From contig DASTBU010000162.1 in the NCBI GenBank assembly GCA_035711845.1, forward strand, positions 19,621 to 83,620: a stretch of 64,000 nt of DNA, read 5' to 3'. This document shows, piece by piece, positions 9,321-18,833 of this stretch. A program made the position numbers and the translations under genes. The stretch comes from DASTBU01 sp035711845 (GTDB taxonomy: Bacteria; Acidobacteriota; Vicinamibacteria; Vicinamibacterales; 2-12-FULL-66-21). How positions within the stretch are numbered: the stretch's first letter is position 1; each line of letters begins with the position of its first letter. The notes under the pieces were generated by a model that did not search any database, had not been told where the DNA came from, and was given only the letters and a program-made list of their open reading frames with translations.

Positions 9321-11324
9321 TCACCGGGTTGCGGCAGTGTCCGTCGAAGGTTCGCCGAACACGTAGCGGCCGAACCAATCCAGGTTGTGCTCCATGGCTG
9401 CGCGTGCGGCCCTGGGCTTGTTCAGGCCATGCCCGAATCCCTTGTACACGATCAGCTTTACTGGTACGCCCTGATCCTGCAGGCCCTGATAGAGCTCGTA
9501 CGCGTTCGGGATCGGTACCCGGGCATCGAGTTCGCCATGCTGGATCAACGTCGGCGTCTTCGCGCGCTTGATGTTCGTCATCGGCGAGGTCAGCGCGTAG
9601 ATGGCCGGGTCCTCCCAGGGCGTTGCTCTGAGATACTGCCGGGTGAAGGGATGGATGTCCGTGTTGACGTAATAGGTCACCCAGTTCGAGATGCCGGCGC
9701 CGACCGAAATCGCCCTGAACGGCTGGCGCTCGTGGGTCGCGAGAAATGCGGAAATATAGCCGCCCTGGCTCCAGCCCATGACGCCCATGCGCCCGGCATC
9801 GACCATCCCCTTCGAGATCAAGGAGTCCACACCAGAGAGGACGTCCCATGCATCGCCGACGCCCAGGTTTCGCACGTTCAGCGAGCGAAACTTCTCGCCG
9901 TAGCCGGCGCTTCCGCGATAGTTCGGCTCGAGGACGAGCGCGCCTTTCGCGAGCCACAACTCGATCGGGTAGACGCCGCCACCCGGGGCCCGGCTCGGTC
10001 GGGAGATGCCAGTCGGTCCCCCGTGAATGACGACCAGCAGGGGATACTTCCGTCCTGCCTCGAAGTCCGCGGGTTTGTGCAGGACGCCCTCTATCATCGT
10101 GCCATCGGTGCTCTTCCAGGTGATGACCTCGCGACGTCCGACCTTCCAGTCCTTGATCTGTTCCCCCAGGCTCGTGAGCATGTGGGGTTGCATGCTCGCC
10201 ACCGGTGCAATCGACACTTCCGGAAACTGCTGCGCATTGCTGTTCACGAAGGCGACGGTGGCGAAATCGCCGGAGAAGCTGAAAGCGGACGGAGCGCCGA
10301 GTGACGCCGGTGTCAACGCGCTGAACTCGCCGGTCGCCGGATCGAGGCGATAGAGCCGCGAGATCGTGCGTTCGAGCCCCGAGAAGAGGATCCCCGAAGG
10401 CGCCCAGTCGATCAGCCCGGGCTGCTCATCGAACCGGTCGCTGACGGAGCGAATCGATCCACCCGCGGCAGACACGACGGCGATTCGATTGTTGGAGTAG
10501 GCGAACCACGGGTTGGCCATCGCGGTCTGGAACGCAATCCGGGAACCGTCTGGAGACCACCGCGGATTGCTGTCCGGCCCCTCCTGCGTGACCAGCGGCC
10601 GCACCGAACCGTCGGCGACCGTGACGATCGAGATATCAGCAGTGCTGGAGTTCGCCAGGTTCGGGTCCCGGCGGTGGTCGAAGGCGATCGCGGCGCCGTC
10701 GGGCGACCACCTGAAACTCCCCACCGTGAAGTTGCCGTTCGTCAGCCGCCGCGCTTTTGACGGCGCTGCGAGCGCCGGATCCAGATCCACCACGTGCAGG
10801 TGGGTCATCCGATAGTCCGTATCGACGACCTCGAACTCGCCGTAGCGCTTGTCCCGTTCTTTAAGTGCCTCCGGCCTGGCTTCGGTCATGGTGAAAGCCA
10901 TGGATTTTCCATCCGGTGCCCACGCGAATCCCCCCACGCCTTCGTCGACATTCGTCAACGCGACGGCCTCGCCGCCCGCCGGGTTGATGGCGTAGATCTG
11001 GCGTTTGTCGGCCCGATCCGACACGAACGCCAGCCACCGGCCGTCCGGGGACCAGGCCGGTGCGCTGCTGGACTTCTTCCCGCGCGTCAGCTGCACGGGC
11101 GCGCCCCCCCGCGAATCGGCAAGAAAAATCTCCGTCTCGTAGGTGTTCTCGTCCCAGTTCGTTTCGCTCACGGTGTAGGCCACCCTGGTTCCATCTGGGG
11201 AGATGGCCACGCCTCCGGGCCGTTTCAGCCCGATGAGGTCGTCGATTGTTGGCACCCGCGGCTCGCCGGCGCGGAGCGGCGACAGCGACAACACAAGGGC
11301 CGCGACGAAGAGCAGTTTGCGCAT
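9321..11324 (-). CDS. Secreted S9 family peptidase (acylaminoacyl/dipeptidyl-peptidase type)
   Basis: A 667-residue serine peptidase. ATG 11324 follows GAGAGG and begins a signal peptide (MRKLLFVAALVLSLSPLRAG). The N-terminal half holds TolB/WD-like propeller repeats (SPDGTRVAYTV, SPDGRWLAFVSDR, SPDGSRIAFQT). The C-terminal hydrolase domain has Ser519 in GWSQGGY, Asp600 in HGELDARVP and His632 in GFGHGLNKP. Length and repeat pattern match DPP-IV/acylaminoacyl-peptidase-like S9C enzymes, which release short N-terminal fragments from peptides. It lies 164 bp upstream of the two-domain amidohydrolase on the same strand and diverges from a third S9 gene. Confidence 0.92.
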   Translation of the reverse strand: MRKLLFVAALVLSLSPLRAGEPRVPTIDDLIGLKRPGGVAISPDGTRVAYTVSETNWDENTYETEIFLADSRGGAPVQLTRGKKSSSAPAWSPDGRWLAFVSDRADKRQIYAINPAGGEAVALTNVDEGVGGFAWAPDGKSMAFTMTEARPEALKERDKRYGEFEVVDTDYRMTHLHVVDLDPALAAPSKARRLTNGNFTVGSFRWSPDGAAIAFDHRRDPNLANSSTADISIVTVADGSVRPLVTQEGPDSNPRWSPDGSRIAFQTAMANPWFAYSNNRIAVVSAAGGSIRSVSDRFDEQPGLIDWAPSGILFSGLERTISRLYRLDPATGEFSALTPASLGAPSAFSFSGDFATVAFVNSNAQQFPEVSIAPVASMQPHMLTSLGEQIKDWKVGRREVITWKSTDGTMIEGVLHKPADFEAGRKYPLLVVIHGGPTGISRPSRAPGGGVYPIELWLAKGALVLEPNYRGSAGYGEKFRSLNVRNLGVGDAWDVLSGVDSLISKGMVDAGRMGVMGWSQGGYISAFLATHERQPFRAISVGAGISNWVTYYVNTDIHPFTRQYLRATPWEDPAIYALTSPMTNIKRAKTPTLIQHGELDARVPIPNAYELYQGLQDQGVPVKLIVYKGFGHGLNKPRAARAAMEHNLDWFGRYVFGEPSTDTAATR

Positions 11325-11442
11325 GCTGGTCCTCTCGAGGAGAGCGAGGACCCGGACGTTAGCAGTGTCCCGGGAAAAACGCAAAATCCCGGACCGCGGA
11401 AAAGTTGTAGACTCCGGCGAAAACGGTCAGGGAGGTTCCGAC

Positions 11443-13692
11443 GTGCGCCGTTCTGTTCGAACCCTCGCATACATCATCTCGATCATCGTGCTGTCGGACC
11501 GCTTCACCGGGTCCGAGGCCCGCCGTCAGCCGTCGATCGACGATTTTCTTGCGCCGGCGTATCCCTTCGAACTGGTGTCGGCTGCCTCGGCGGATCGCAT
11601 CGCGTGGCTGGCCTACGAGGGTGGCCGGCGGAACGTCTATACCGCGGCGGCCCCGCAGTTCCGTCCCGTCCGGCTCACCCGGACGCTGAAAGACGACGGT
11701 CTCGACCTCACCGATCTCCGGATTTCGAAGGACGGCGCCACGGTGGTGTTCGTCCGCGGGCACGCGCCGAACCGCGAAGGCTGGGTGGCAAACCCGACCA
11801 GCAACCCGCAGGGCGCCGAGCGGACGATCTGGGCCGCGAGAACCGCCGGGGGGACGCCGTGGCGTCTCGGTGAAGGGACGACGCCGGTGCTGTCGCCCGA
11901 TGGCCGTTTCGTGCTGTTTGTGAAGGAAGGCCAGATCTACCGGTACCGCGTTTCGGCGGTCCCGGCGAGAACCGCCCTGGACAGGGGCGACGAGCCCTTC
12001 ATCCAGACGTGGGGCACGAACGCTGGCCCGACCTGGTCGCCGGACGGAACGCGCGTGGCCTTCGTCAGCGACCGCGGCGATCACAGCTTCATCGCCGTTC
12101 ATGACATTGGCACCCGAACCATACGCTACCTTGCACCGAGCGTCGACTTCGATACGAGTCCGGCGTGGTCGCCCGATGGGACGCAGATTGCGTTCATCCG
12201 GCGGCCGGGGACGCCGTTTGGCCGTCAGACGCAGCCTGGCGGGGCTGGCGTCGGTAATCCGCCCGGGCCGGCTGCGGGACGCGGTCAGGGTAGAGGGCAG
12301 GGACGAGGGCAGGGTCGCGGCGGAGGGGGGCAGCAGGACGAGGGTCCGGAGTCGAAAATTCCCGGGCTCACGCGCGCGACGTTCAAGGGCGGGTACACGC
12401 TCGCGTTCTGGGTCGCAGACGCGGCGACAGGCGAAGGTCGCGAGGTGTGGCACAACGCGCCGAGCGATCAGGCCTTCACGCGCGTGAATCGGATCGAGTG
12501 GGCTGGCGATCACCTGGTGTTCCCGGCGGAGCCCGAAGCATGGATTCGATACTACTCGGTCACCGCGACTGGCGGGACCACCGATCCGATAGCGCTCACG
12601 CCCGGGGAGGGGATGGTCGAGAACATCGGCCTGTCGAGCGACGGCCGGACGCTGTTCTACTGCACCAACGCCGGTGACATCGATCGCAGGCACATCTGGC
12701 GCGTGCCGACGGCTGGAGGAACGGCTGCACAAATCACGTCCGGCGATGACATCGAGACGTATCCGGCTCCGCTTGCATCAGGCAAGCAGATCGCGCTGCT
12801 GACGGCGGCGGCGCGCCGTCCGCAGTCGGTCGGCGTCGTCAACGCCAGCGGCGGTCGGGTCAACGTGTTGTTTCCGAAGCTGGCCGGAGCGTTCCCTGCC
12901 GGCGAGCACGTGATCCCGACCAATGTCACGCTCAGCGCCGAGGATGGGGTCGAGTTCCACAACCAGTTGTTCGTTCCGAAGAAGGTGCAGCCTGGCGATC
13001 GGCGTCCGGCCGTCATCTTCGTCCACGGCGGGCCGCAGCGGCAGATGTTGCTGGGTTATCACTATCGGCACTTCTATCACATGGCGTACGGCGCCAACCA
13101 ATGGCTCGCCAGCAAGGGCTACGTCGTGCTGTCGGTGAACTACCGGAGCGGCATCGGCTACGGCCGGTCGTTTCGCACCGCTGCCGACACGGGCGGGCGC
13201 GGCAACGCCGAGTATCGTGACGTGCTGGCTGCGGGCAAGTATCTGCAGTCGCGCGACGATGTCGATCCGGCGCGCATCGGGATCTGGGGCTTGTCGTACG
13301 GCGGGGTGCTGACCGCGCAGGCACTGGCGCGCAATTCGGACATCTTCAAGGTGGGCGTCGATCTCGCGGGGGTCCATCTGTGGGGCAGCTCGATCGATCC
13401 CGACAGCGAGTCGTTCCGATCGTCGGCGATTGGCGCGATCGACCAGTGGAAGTCTCCCGTCCTGCTGGTGCACGGCGACGATGATCGGAACGTGGCGTTC
13501 GCGCAAACCGTTGGTCTCGTGCAGCTGCTGCGGGCGCATGAGGTCTATCACGAACTGATCGTGTTTCCCGACGATGTGCACGACTCGCTGTTGTACAGCC
13601 GCTGGATTCACACGTTCGAGCGGATGGAAGCGTTCCTGTCGCGGTTCCTGCACGGGGGGGTGTCGACGGACAGAGGGGGACAGTCCCCCTAA
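11443..13692 (+). CDS. Secreted S9 family peptidase with Gly/Arg/Gln-rich insert
   Basis: A 749-residue serine peptidase. GTG 11443 has GGAGG at 11431-11435 and opens a signal-like segment (RRSVRTLAYIISIIVLS). The frame is open upstream but that part overlaps the divergent gene. Propeller repeats (WSPDGTRVAFVSDRGD, WSPDGTQIAFI) surround a low-complexity insert of GRGQ repeats near residues 280-300. The hydrolase triad is Ser618 in GLSYGG, Asp681 in HGDDDRNV and His713 in DDVHDSL. The last residues, RGGQSP and the TAA stop, are written by the first unit of a GGGGACAG repeat array, so the native C-terminus has been replaced or extended by the repeat. Confidence 0.9.
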   Translation: MRRSVRTLAYIISIIVLSDRFTGSEARRQPSIDDFLAPAYPFELVSAASADRIAWLAYEGGRRNVYTAAAPQFRPVRLTRTLKDDGLDLTDLRISKDGATVVFVRGHAPNREGWVANPTSNPQGAERTIWAARTAGGTPWRLGEGTTPVLSPDGRFVLFVKEGQIYRYRVSAVPARTALDRGDEPFIQTWGTNAGPTWSPDGTRVAFVSDRGDHSFIAVHDIGTRTIRYLAPSVDFDTSPAWSPDGTQIAFIRRPGTPFGRQTQPGGAGVGNPPGPAAGRGQGRGQGRGQGRGGGGQQDEGPESKIPGLTRATFKGGYTLAFWVADAATGEGREVWHNAPSDQAFTRVNRIEWAGDHLVFPAEPEAWIRYYSVTATGGTTDPIALTPGEGMVENIGLSSDGRTLFYCTNAGDIDRRHIWRVPTAGGTAAQITSGDDIETYPAPLASGKQIALLTAAARRPQSVGVVNASGGRVNVLFPKLAGAFPAGEHVIPTNVTLSAEDGVEFHNQLFVPKKVQPGDRRPAVIFVHGGPQRQMLLGYHYRHFYHMAYGANQWLASKGYVVLSVNYRSGIGYGRSFRTAADTGGRGNAEYRDVLAAGKYLQSRDDVDPARIGIWGLSYGGVLTAQALARNSDIFKVGVDLAGVHLWGSSIDPDSESFRSSAIGAIDQWKSPVLLVHGDDDRNVAFAQTVGLVQLLRAHEVYHELIVFPDDVHDSLLYSRWIHTFERMEAFLSRFLHGGVSTDRGGQSP

Positions 13693-13739
13693 GGGGACAG
13701 GTGCTCTAAAGGGACAGTCACCTTAAGGAGCCTGTCCCC
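13676..13739 (+). repeat. GGGGACAG repeat array 1 (REP-like)
   Basis: Three forward units (GGGGACAGTCCCCCTAA, GGGGACAGGTGCTCTAA, GGGACAGTCACCTTAA) are followed by one inverted unit, GGAGCCTGTCCCC. The first unit encodes the end of the upstream S9 peptidase, including its stop at 13690-13692. The last forward and the inverted unit can pair as a hairpin around a TTAA centre. The array lies at the 3' ends of two convergent genes. Confidence 0.9.
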
Positions 13740-13770
13740 GTACGCAGAATCCGCAAAGTTCAAGCACAAT

Positions 13771-14787
13771 TTACGTGGTCAGGACGACTTTCCCGATGTT
13801 CAGCCGGCTCTGGATGAACCGATGGGCGTCAGCAGCCTGCTCGAGCGGGAACGTGCGGGCGACGACTGGCTGAAGTCGACCGGCTGACAATTCGTCGAGC
13901 AGCATCGACATCAGCGGCGCAAGCTGCCGACGCTCGTCCCACAGGTGACCGAGGTGAAGACCGAACACTCCTCGATTTCGGTTGATCAACGACATCGGAT
14001 CGAATCGAGGCGTCGCCCTCCAGGCTGTGAACGCGCGCCAGAGACTTCGCTTCTCCCCGCCCACCATCGTCGAGACCCCGATGATGATCAGTCGGCCGAG
14101 CGGCGCGAGCAGCCGATAGCTCGCGGTGAAACTGCTCCCGCCGATCGGATCGAGGATGACGTCGACGCCCCGGCCCCGAGTGATCCGCCTCACTTCTTCG
14201 GCGACATCCGCATGGCGGTAATCGATGACGTGCTCGATGCCGAACTGCCGCAGCGCGCCGTGCTTGAGAGCTGACGCGGTTCCAATGACGGTCGCCCGCC
14301 GGAGGTGCGCCAGCTGCAGCGCTGCGATACCGACGCCGCCGCCGGCGTTGTGGATCAGAACCGTCTCGCCGGCATTGAGCGCCGCCATCCTGTAGAGGGC
14401 AAGCGCTGCGGTGAGATAGTTGACGGGGATGGCCGCGGCCTCCGAATCGCTGAGCCCGGCTGGGAAGCGGAACGCCTGCGACGACGGGATCACCACGACA
14501 TCCGAGTACCCGCCGAACCTGGTGAGGCCCAGGACCCGATCGCGTTGCGCGAACCCCGTCACTCCAGCGCCCACCTGCTCGACGACGCCCGCCACCTCGA
14601 ATCCCACGACCATCGGCGGGCGCGGGGCGTCCGGGTAGAGGCCCATGCGCGCGAGAATGTCCGCGTAGTTGACGCCGGCCGCCCGCACGCGGACGCGAAT
14701 ATCGCCGGCCGTTGGTACAGGATCAGGAGCCTCGCGGACCTCGAACACGTCCGGAGGCCCGTACCTCGGGATGACCGCCTGGCGCAT
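13771..14787 (-). CDS. Zinc-type alcohol dehydrogenase/quinone oxidoreductase family protein (VAT-1-like)
   Basis: A 338-residue medium-chain reductase that would move hydride between NADPH and a quinone or enone. The GroES-like N-terminus (MRQAVIPRYGPPDVFEVREA) and the GVNYADILARMGLYP segment are those of quinone oxidoreductases, which lack the zinc ligands of true alcohol dehydrogenases. The nucleotide-binding loop is HNAGGGVGIAALQLA (about residues 145-160). DPIGGSSFTASYRLLAPLGRLI and the C-terminal GKVVLTT fit the VAT-1/QOR branch. It starts 26 bp before the end of argF in the other direction of reading along the same strand but shows no link to arginine synthesis. The physiological substrate cannot be told. 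Confidence 0.88.
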   Translation of the reverse strand: MRQAVIPRYGPPDVFEVREAPDPVPTAGDIRVRVRAAGVNYADILARMGLYPDAPRPPMVVGFEVAGVVEQVGAGVTGFAQRDRVLGLTRFGGYSDVVVIPSSQAFRFPAGLSDSEAAAIPVNYLTAALALYRMAALNAGETVLIHNAGGGVGIAALQLAHLRRATVIGTASALKHGALRQFGIEHVIDYRHADVAEEVRRITRGRGVDVILDPIGGSSFTASYRLLAPLGRLIIIGVSTMVGGEKRSLWRAFTAWRATPRFDPMSLINRNRGVFGLHLGHLWDERRQLAPLMSMLLDELSAGRLQPVVARTFPLEQAADAHRFIQSRLNIGKVVLTT

Positions 14788-14811
14788 CGGGATGCGAGGG
14801 TATCACACCGA

Positions 14812-15771
14812 TCAGGCCAGCATCGCCAACAGCGCCTTCTGCGTGTGCAGCCGGTTCTCCGCCTGATCAAAAACGACCGAGGCGCTCGAATCGATGACCT
14901 CGTCGGTGACCTCGTCGCCGCGGTGCGCCGGCAGGCAGTGCATGAAGATCGCCTTCCCCGAGGCGAGAGACATCAGCCTCGAGTTCACCTGGTACGGCGC
15001 GAAGATCTCCCGACGAACGCCCGCTTCGGCTTCGTGGCCCATGGAGGTCCACACGTCCGTGTAGACGGCGTGCGCACCGCGGACCGCGGCGGCAGGATCG
15101 GTGTGCAGCTCGATGGTCGCGCCGGACCGCGCTCGTGTGCGGATCGCCCTGACGACGGCCGCGGGAAGCTCGAACCCGACGGGAGACGCGACACGGACGG
15201 ATCCACCGAGCATGACGACTGCTTGCGCGAGCGAACACGCGACGTTGTTGCCGTCGCCGACGAAGGTCACCGTGTGCCCGCGAAGATCGCCGAACTTCTC
15301 CAGGAGGGTCAGGGCATCCGCGAGGCCCTGACAGGGATGTTCTTCATCCGTGAGCGCATTGACCGCGCGCAGTGCTGGAGCAGCATTGGCAAAGGTCTCG
15401 AGGCGCGACTGGGCGAACGTCCTCACGACCGCGATCGGCACCCAGCGCTCGAGATTTCGGGCCACATCGGCGACCGACTCCCGCCCGCCAAGGGCGACCT
15501 CCTGCGGCGGTTCGATCACGTCCCCGCCCAACTCGCGCACGGCAATCTGAAATGTCGAGCGCGTGCGCAGCGACGGCTTCTCGAACAGCAACGCGACGTG
15601 CTGGCCCTGCAGGGGCCGGACATGTGCCCGTCGGTTGTTTCTGGCTGTCTTGAGCTCGGCGGCGAACGACAGACAGGCGGACAGCTCCGAGGGTCCGAAG
15701 TCCATGATTGAAAGGAAACGGCTCGGCGCGGCCAGTTCGAACGCCGTCCGTCTTTGCGCTGCACTCTGCAT
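14812..15771 (-). CDS. argF: Ornithine carbamoyltransferase
   Basis: About 319 residues; transfers the carbamoyl group of carbamoyl phosphate to ornithine to give citrulline. The carbamoyl-phosphate motif appears as EKPSLRTRSTF, followed by HPCQGLAD. The ornithine loop DVWTSMGHE (SMG motif) and the catalytic-Cys motif MHCLPAHRG are present. The SMG loop argues for ornithine rather than N-acetyl- or N-succinyl-ornithine. I use ATG 15771 (AGAGGG upstream); GTG 15798 in the same frame is an alternative that would leave only 16 bp to argJ. It is the last gene of the minus-strand arginine operon. Confidence 0.93.
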   Translation of the reverse strand: MQSAAQRRTAFELAAPSRFLSIMDFGPSELSACLSFAAELKTARNNRRAHVRPLQGQHVALLFEKPSLRTRSTFQIAVRELGGDVIEPPQEVALGGRESVADVARNLERWVPIAVVRTFAQSRLETFANAAPALRAVNALTDEEHPCQGLADALTLLEKFGDLRGHTVTFVGDGNNVACSLAQAVVMLGGSVRVASPVGFELPAAVVRAIRTRARSGATIELHTDPAAAVRGAHAVYTDVWTSMGHEAEAGVRREIFAPYQVNSRLMSLASGKAIFMHCLPAHRGDEVTDEVIDSSASVVFDQAENRLHTQKALLAMLA

Positions 15772-15814
15772 GGCACTCAACCCTCTGATAATCCCCACCC
15801 GTCGACTTCTCGGC

Positions 15815-17020
15815 TCAGGTCCGGTACTCCGCGTTGATGCGCACGTACTCGGCGCTCAGATCGCAGGTCCACATGCGGGACCGTCCCGCCCCGCCCGTGC
15901 CGAGGTTGACCTCGAGTTCGACCTCGGGCGAACGAAGGTACTCGGCCGCCTTCGCCGCCCGCTCGTCGAACGGCGTTCCGTTGCGGAAGAGAACCACGTC
16001 GCCTATCCGCACGGCAGCATGCTCCAGGGCGAACGCCGCGCCCGAGCGGCCGGCCACCGCGATCAGCCGTCCCCAGTTTGGGTCGGCGCCGTGCACGGCC
16101 GTCTTGACCAGTGGAGAATTGGCGATGGCGCGCGCAGCCTGCCGCGCGTCCCGGTCTGAAGCTGCGCCCGTCACGACTACCGTGATCAGCTTCGTGGCTC
16201 CCTCGCCACCGCGAACGATACCGACGGCCAGCGGCTGGCAGACCGCCGCCAGGGCGCCGGCGAAGTCGGCCAGGTCCGCCTCCGTAATCCTCACACCGCT
16301 CTCGCCGTTCGCCAGCACGAAGACGCAGTCGTTGGTCGAGCATTCCCCGTCGACCGTGATGGCGTTGAACGTGTCGTCGACTACGAGCGCAAGAGCACGT
16401 TGCAGAAGGGCGGGCTCCACCGCGGCGTCGGTCGTCAACACCCCAAGCATCGTGGCCATCAAGGGCTCGATCATCCCTGACCCCTTGGCCATCCCGCCCA
16501 CGCGGTAAGTGCCGGCGGGTGTGGAGACCTCGACCGCCGCCTCCTTGGGAAAGGGATCCGTGGTCATAATCGCTCGTGCGGCATCGGCGGCGCCGTCGGT
16601 CGTGAGGTGCGACGCGGCTTCCGCGATTCCCTTTCGGACTTTCGACATCGGGAGCTGCACACCAATCACGCCGGTCGAGGCGACCAGCACGTCCTCGCTG
16701 CTGCAGCGGAGAGCAGCCGCGGTCTGCATCGACATGTCGCGCGCGTGCTTCATGCCGTCGGCGCCTGTGCACGCGTTGGCACATCCACTATTGATGACGA
16801 TCGCCCTCCCATGACCCTGCGTACGGGCGAGGTGCTCGCGCGAGACCACCACCGGCGCGGCCACGGCCAGATTCGTCGTGAACACTCCACCGGCCGCTGC
16901 GCGTGCATCCGAGACGACGAGAGACAGGTCCAGCGCTCCGGACACCTTGATCCCGCACGCGACGCCGGCGGCGCGAAAACCACGGGGCGCGGTGACGCCC
17001 TCCTCGAGTTCGTGGATCAC
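15815..17020 (-). CDS. argJ: Glutamate N-acetyltransferase ArgJ
   Basis: A 401-residue Ntn-fold enzyme that moves the acetyl group from N-acetylornithine back to glutamate, closing the acetyl cycle. The self-cleavage site is visible as KGSGMIEPLMATMLG; Thr190 would become the nucleophile of the beta chain. The N-terminal PRGFRAAGVACGIK and the C-terminal segment ending SAEYVRINAEYRT match the family end to end. GTG 17020 overlaps the stop of the upstream acetyltransferase (GTGA at 17017-17020). A separate acetyltransferase next door suggests ArgJ mainly recycles acetyl groups, though bifunctional activity cannot be excluded. No argE is needed or seen. Confidence 0.94.
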   Translation of the reverse strand: MIHELEEGVTAPRGFRAAGVACGIKVSGALDLSLVVSDARAAAGGVFTTNLAVAAPVVVSREHLARTQGHGRAIVINSGCANACTGADGMKHARDMSMQTAAALRCSSEDVLVASTGVIGVQLPMSKVRKGIAEAASHLTTDGAADAARAIMTTDPFPKEAAVEVSTPAGTYRVGGMAKGSGMIEPLMATMLGVLTTDAAVEPALLQRALALVVDDTFNAITVDGECSTNDCVFVLANGESGVRITEADLADFAGALAAVCQPLAVGIVRGGEGATKLITVVVTGAASDRDARQAARAIANSPLVKTAVHGADPNWGRLIAVAGRSGAAFALEHAAVRIGDVVLFRNGTPFDERAAKAAEYLRSPEVELEVNLGTGGAGRSRMWTCDLSAEYVRINAEYRT

Positions 17021-17631
17021 GCGGGAACAGGCTCCTTGCGCTCCGCTCGCCTGCCGTCCACCTCCTGGAGCTGCAGACGTTCGACGATGTGCTTTCGCGC
17101 CGGTGCGGTCCGGCCCCCGTAGATCACCGCGGCAGGTTCCTGGGGACGAAGGCTCACGCCCGCGCGAAGGGTGAGCGTCACAGCATGCTGTCCGCAGCCA
17201 CGGAACAGCGCGCAGGATGTGCAGTCGCGGGCGATCTTCTCGGGCACCCAGATGTGCGGAACGATCGTGAAGCCGAGTCGTACGAAGTGCGACGGCTCGT
17301 GCGTGAACGCACACAAGGTCGAGAAGCCGCGGACAGCCGCATCGGCTGCGATGCGATCGACGAGCGCCGATCCGATGTGGCGGCCGCGGAACGCATGATG
17401 CACGACGAGTGACCGCACTTCCGCGATCGAGTCGCCGATGGGAGCCAACTCGCCGCAGCCGACCACGCCGGCACCGGCATCGTCCGCCACGATGAACCGG
17501 TGCGCGTGACGCTCAAGATCCTCGACGGCGCGCGGAAGCAGATGCCCGGCTTCCAGGTTCTCGAGGATCAGGCGGTGCAGTGCGGGCACGTCGGTCGGCC
17601 GTGCCACGCGGATGATCAGTCCGTTGTTCAT
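17017..17631 (-). CDS. argA: GNAT acetyltransferase, probable N-acetylglutamate synthase
   Basis: A 204-residue GNAT protein. The acetyl-CoA loop is in EVRSLVVHHAFRGRHIGSAL (about residues 90-110) and a family-typical FTHEPSHFVRLGF follows. It resembles the short, kinase-domain-free N-acetylglutamate synthases (often named ArgA or fused to ArgH elsewhere), which acetylate glutamate for the first step of arginine synthesis. Its position inside a tightly coupled arginine operon, with ATGA/GTGA overlaps to argD on one side and argJ on the other, supports this role. The C-terminal 35 residues are basic and not conserved by eye. The symbol is based on context and is less certain than the others. 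Confidence 0.78.
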   Translation of the reverse strand: MNNGLIIRVARPTDVPALHRLILENLEAGHLLPRAVEDLERHAHRFIVADDAGAGVVGCGELAPIGDSIAEVRSLVVHHAFRGRHIGSALVDRIAADAAVRGFSTLCAFTHEPSHFVRLGFTIVPHIWVPEKIARDCTSCALFRGCGQHAVTLTLRAGVSLRPQEPAAVIYGGRTAPARKHIVERLQLQEVDGRRAERKEPVPA

Positions 17632-18833
17632 GCGGTGCTCCCAGCGACGGCGTGGAGAGCCTGATCCAGCAGTCCGATGCCCTCATCGATCTCGTTCGCA
17701 GTGATCACAAAGGGAGGAAGCAACCGGACCACTGTGTCCGCTGTGCGGTTGACCAGCAATCCAATCTTCAGCGAGGCCTCGACAACGGGAGCGGCTGGTC
17801 GATCGAGTTCGATTCCCCAGATGAGTCCGGCCCCGCGGATGTCCCTCACGTGCGGATGCTTCGTCGCAAGATGCCGCAGCCCTGCCTCGAGTCGCTCTCC
17901 CGCTTGCGCGACGTTCGACATCACCCCTCTATCGATCAGTTCTTCGAGAAATACGAGAGCGGCCCTGCACGCCAGCAGGTTGCCGCCGTACGTGCTTCCG
18001 TGATCGCCGAAGGCGGCAGCCGATGCGATGCGCTCGCTGAACAGTGCCGCGCCGATGGGAACCCCGGCGCCGAGTGCCTTGCCGACCGCCATCAGCTCGG
18101 GCTCGAGGCCAAGCGCTGCCGAATAGAACGGCCGCCCGGTTCGACCGAGCCCGCACTGAACTTCGTCCGCGATCAGCAAAGCGCCGGTCCGATGGGATGC
18201 CTCGCGGATCGCCGCGGCCATCGCCCCGCTGAGAGGGCGAACGCCCCCTTCGCCCTGCAGTGGTTCGACGATGACGGCCGCCGTGCGTTCGTTGACGGCC
18301 GCGAGCAGTGAATCCGGATCGTCTGCTGCAACGAACTGCACGTCGTTCAGGAGCGGAGAGAACGGCGCGCGGTAGTGGTCGTCCCACGTGACCGACAGGG
18401 AGCCAATCGACCGGCCGTGGAAGCTGTGCTCGAAGGCGACGAACCCGGCGCGCGAGCGCTTTTGAGCATGCCAGTAGCGGCGCGCGAACTTCAGGCAGGC
18501 TTCGATCGCCTCCGTTCCGCTGTTGCAGAAAAAGGCCCGGGGAAGCCCCGACAACGCCGCGAGGCGCGCCGCAACCTCACCCTGAAGCGGATGAAAGAAC
18601 AGGTTCGACGTGTGCAGCAGCGTTGCGGCCTGCTCCGATATGGCCGCCGAAAGGCGCGGATGCGCATGCCCGAGCGACGCGACTCCCAGGCCGGAGATCA
18701 GGTCGAGGTAACTCCGGCCGTCCGAATCGAAGAGGCGAGAGCCACGGCCATGCTCGAATACCACGGGGCTCCTGCGGTACACCTGCAGGACATGCTCGCT
18801 CTCGAGCGCCATCACATTCGTTGCCGTCGTCAT
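17628..18833 (-). CDS. argD: Acetylornithine aminotransferase
   Basis: A 401-residue class-III PLP aminotransferase that makes N2-acetylornithine from the semialdehyde and glutamate. The PLP-contacting CNSGTEAIEACLKFAR lies near residue 95. LIADEVQCGLGRTG holds the PLP aspartate, and MAVGKALGAGVPIGA the Schiff-base lysine (about residue 245). STYGGNLLACRAAL follows. ATG 18833 overlaps the argB stop (ATGA, 18830-18833), with GGAG about 8 bp upstream. The enzyme may also serve lysine synthesis, as ArgD often does. Confidence 0.94.
   Translation of the reverse strand: MTTATNVMALESEHVLQVYRRSPVVFEHGRGSRLFDSDGRSYLDLISGLGVASLGHAHPRLSAAISEQAATLLHTSNLFFHPLQGEVAARLAALSGLPRAFFCNSGTEAIEACLKFARRYWHAQKRSRAGFVAFEHSFHGRSIGSLSVTWDDHYRAPFSPLLNDVQFVAADDPDSLLAAVNERTAAVIVEPLQGEGGVRPLSGAMAAAIREASHRTGALLIADEVQCGLGRTGRPFYSAALGLEPELMAVGKALGAGVPIGAALFSERIASAAAFGDHGSTYGGNLLACRAALVFLEELIDRGVMSNVAQAGERLEAGLRHLATKHPHVRDIRGAGLIWGIELDRPAAPVVEASLKIGLLVNRTADTVVRLLPPFVITANEIDEGIGLLDQALHAVAGSTA

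Noticed and set aside
6475..9366. A 963-codon plus-strand frame antisense to the two-domain amidohydrolase
   Set aside because: The minus-strand gene has domains, signal peptide and ribosome site; the plus frame has none of these.
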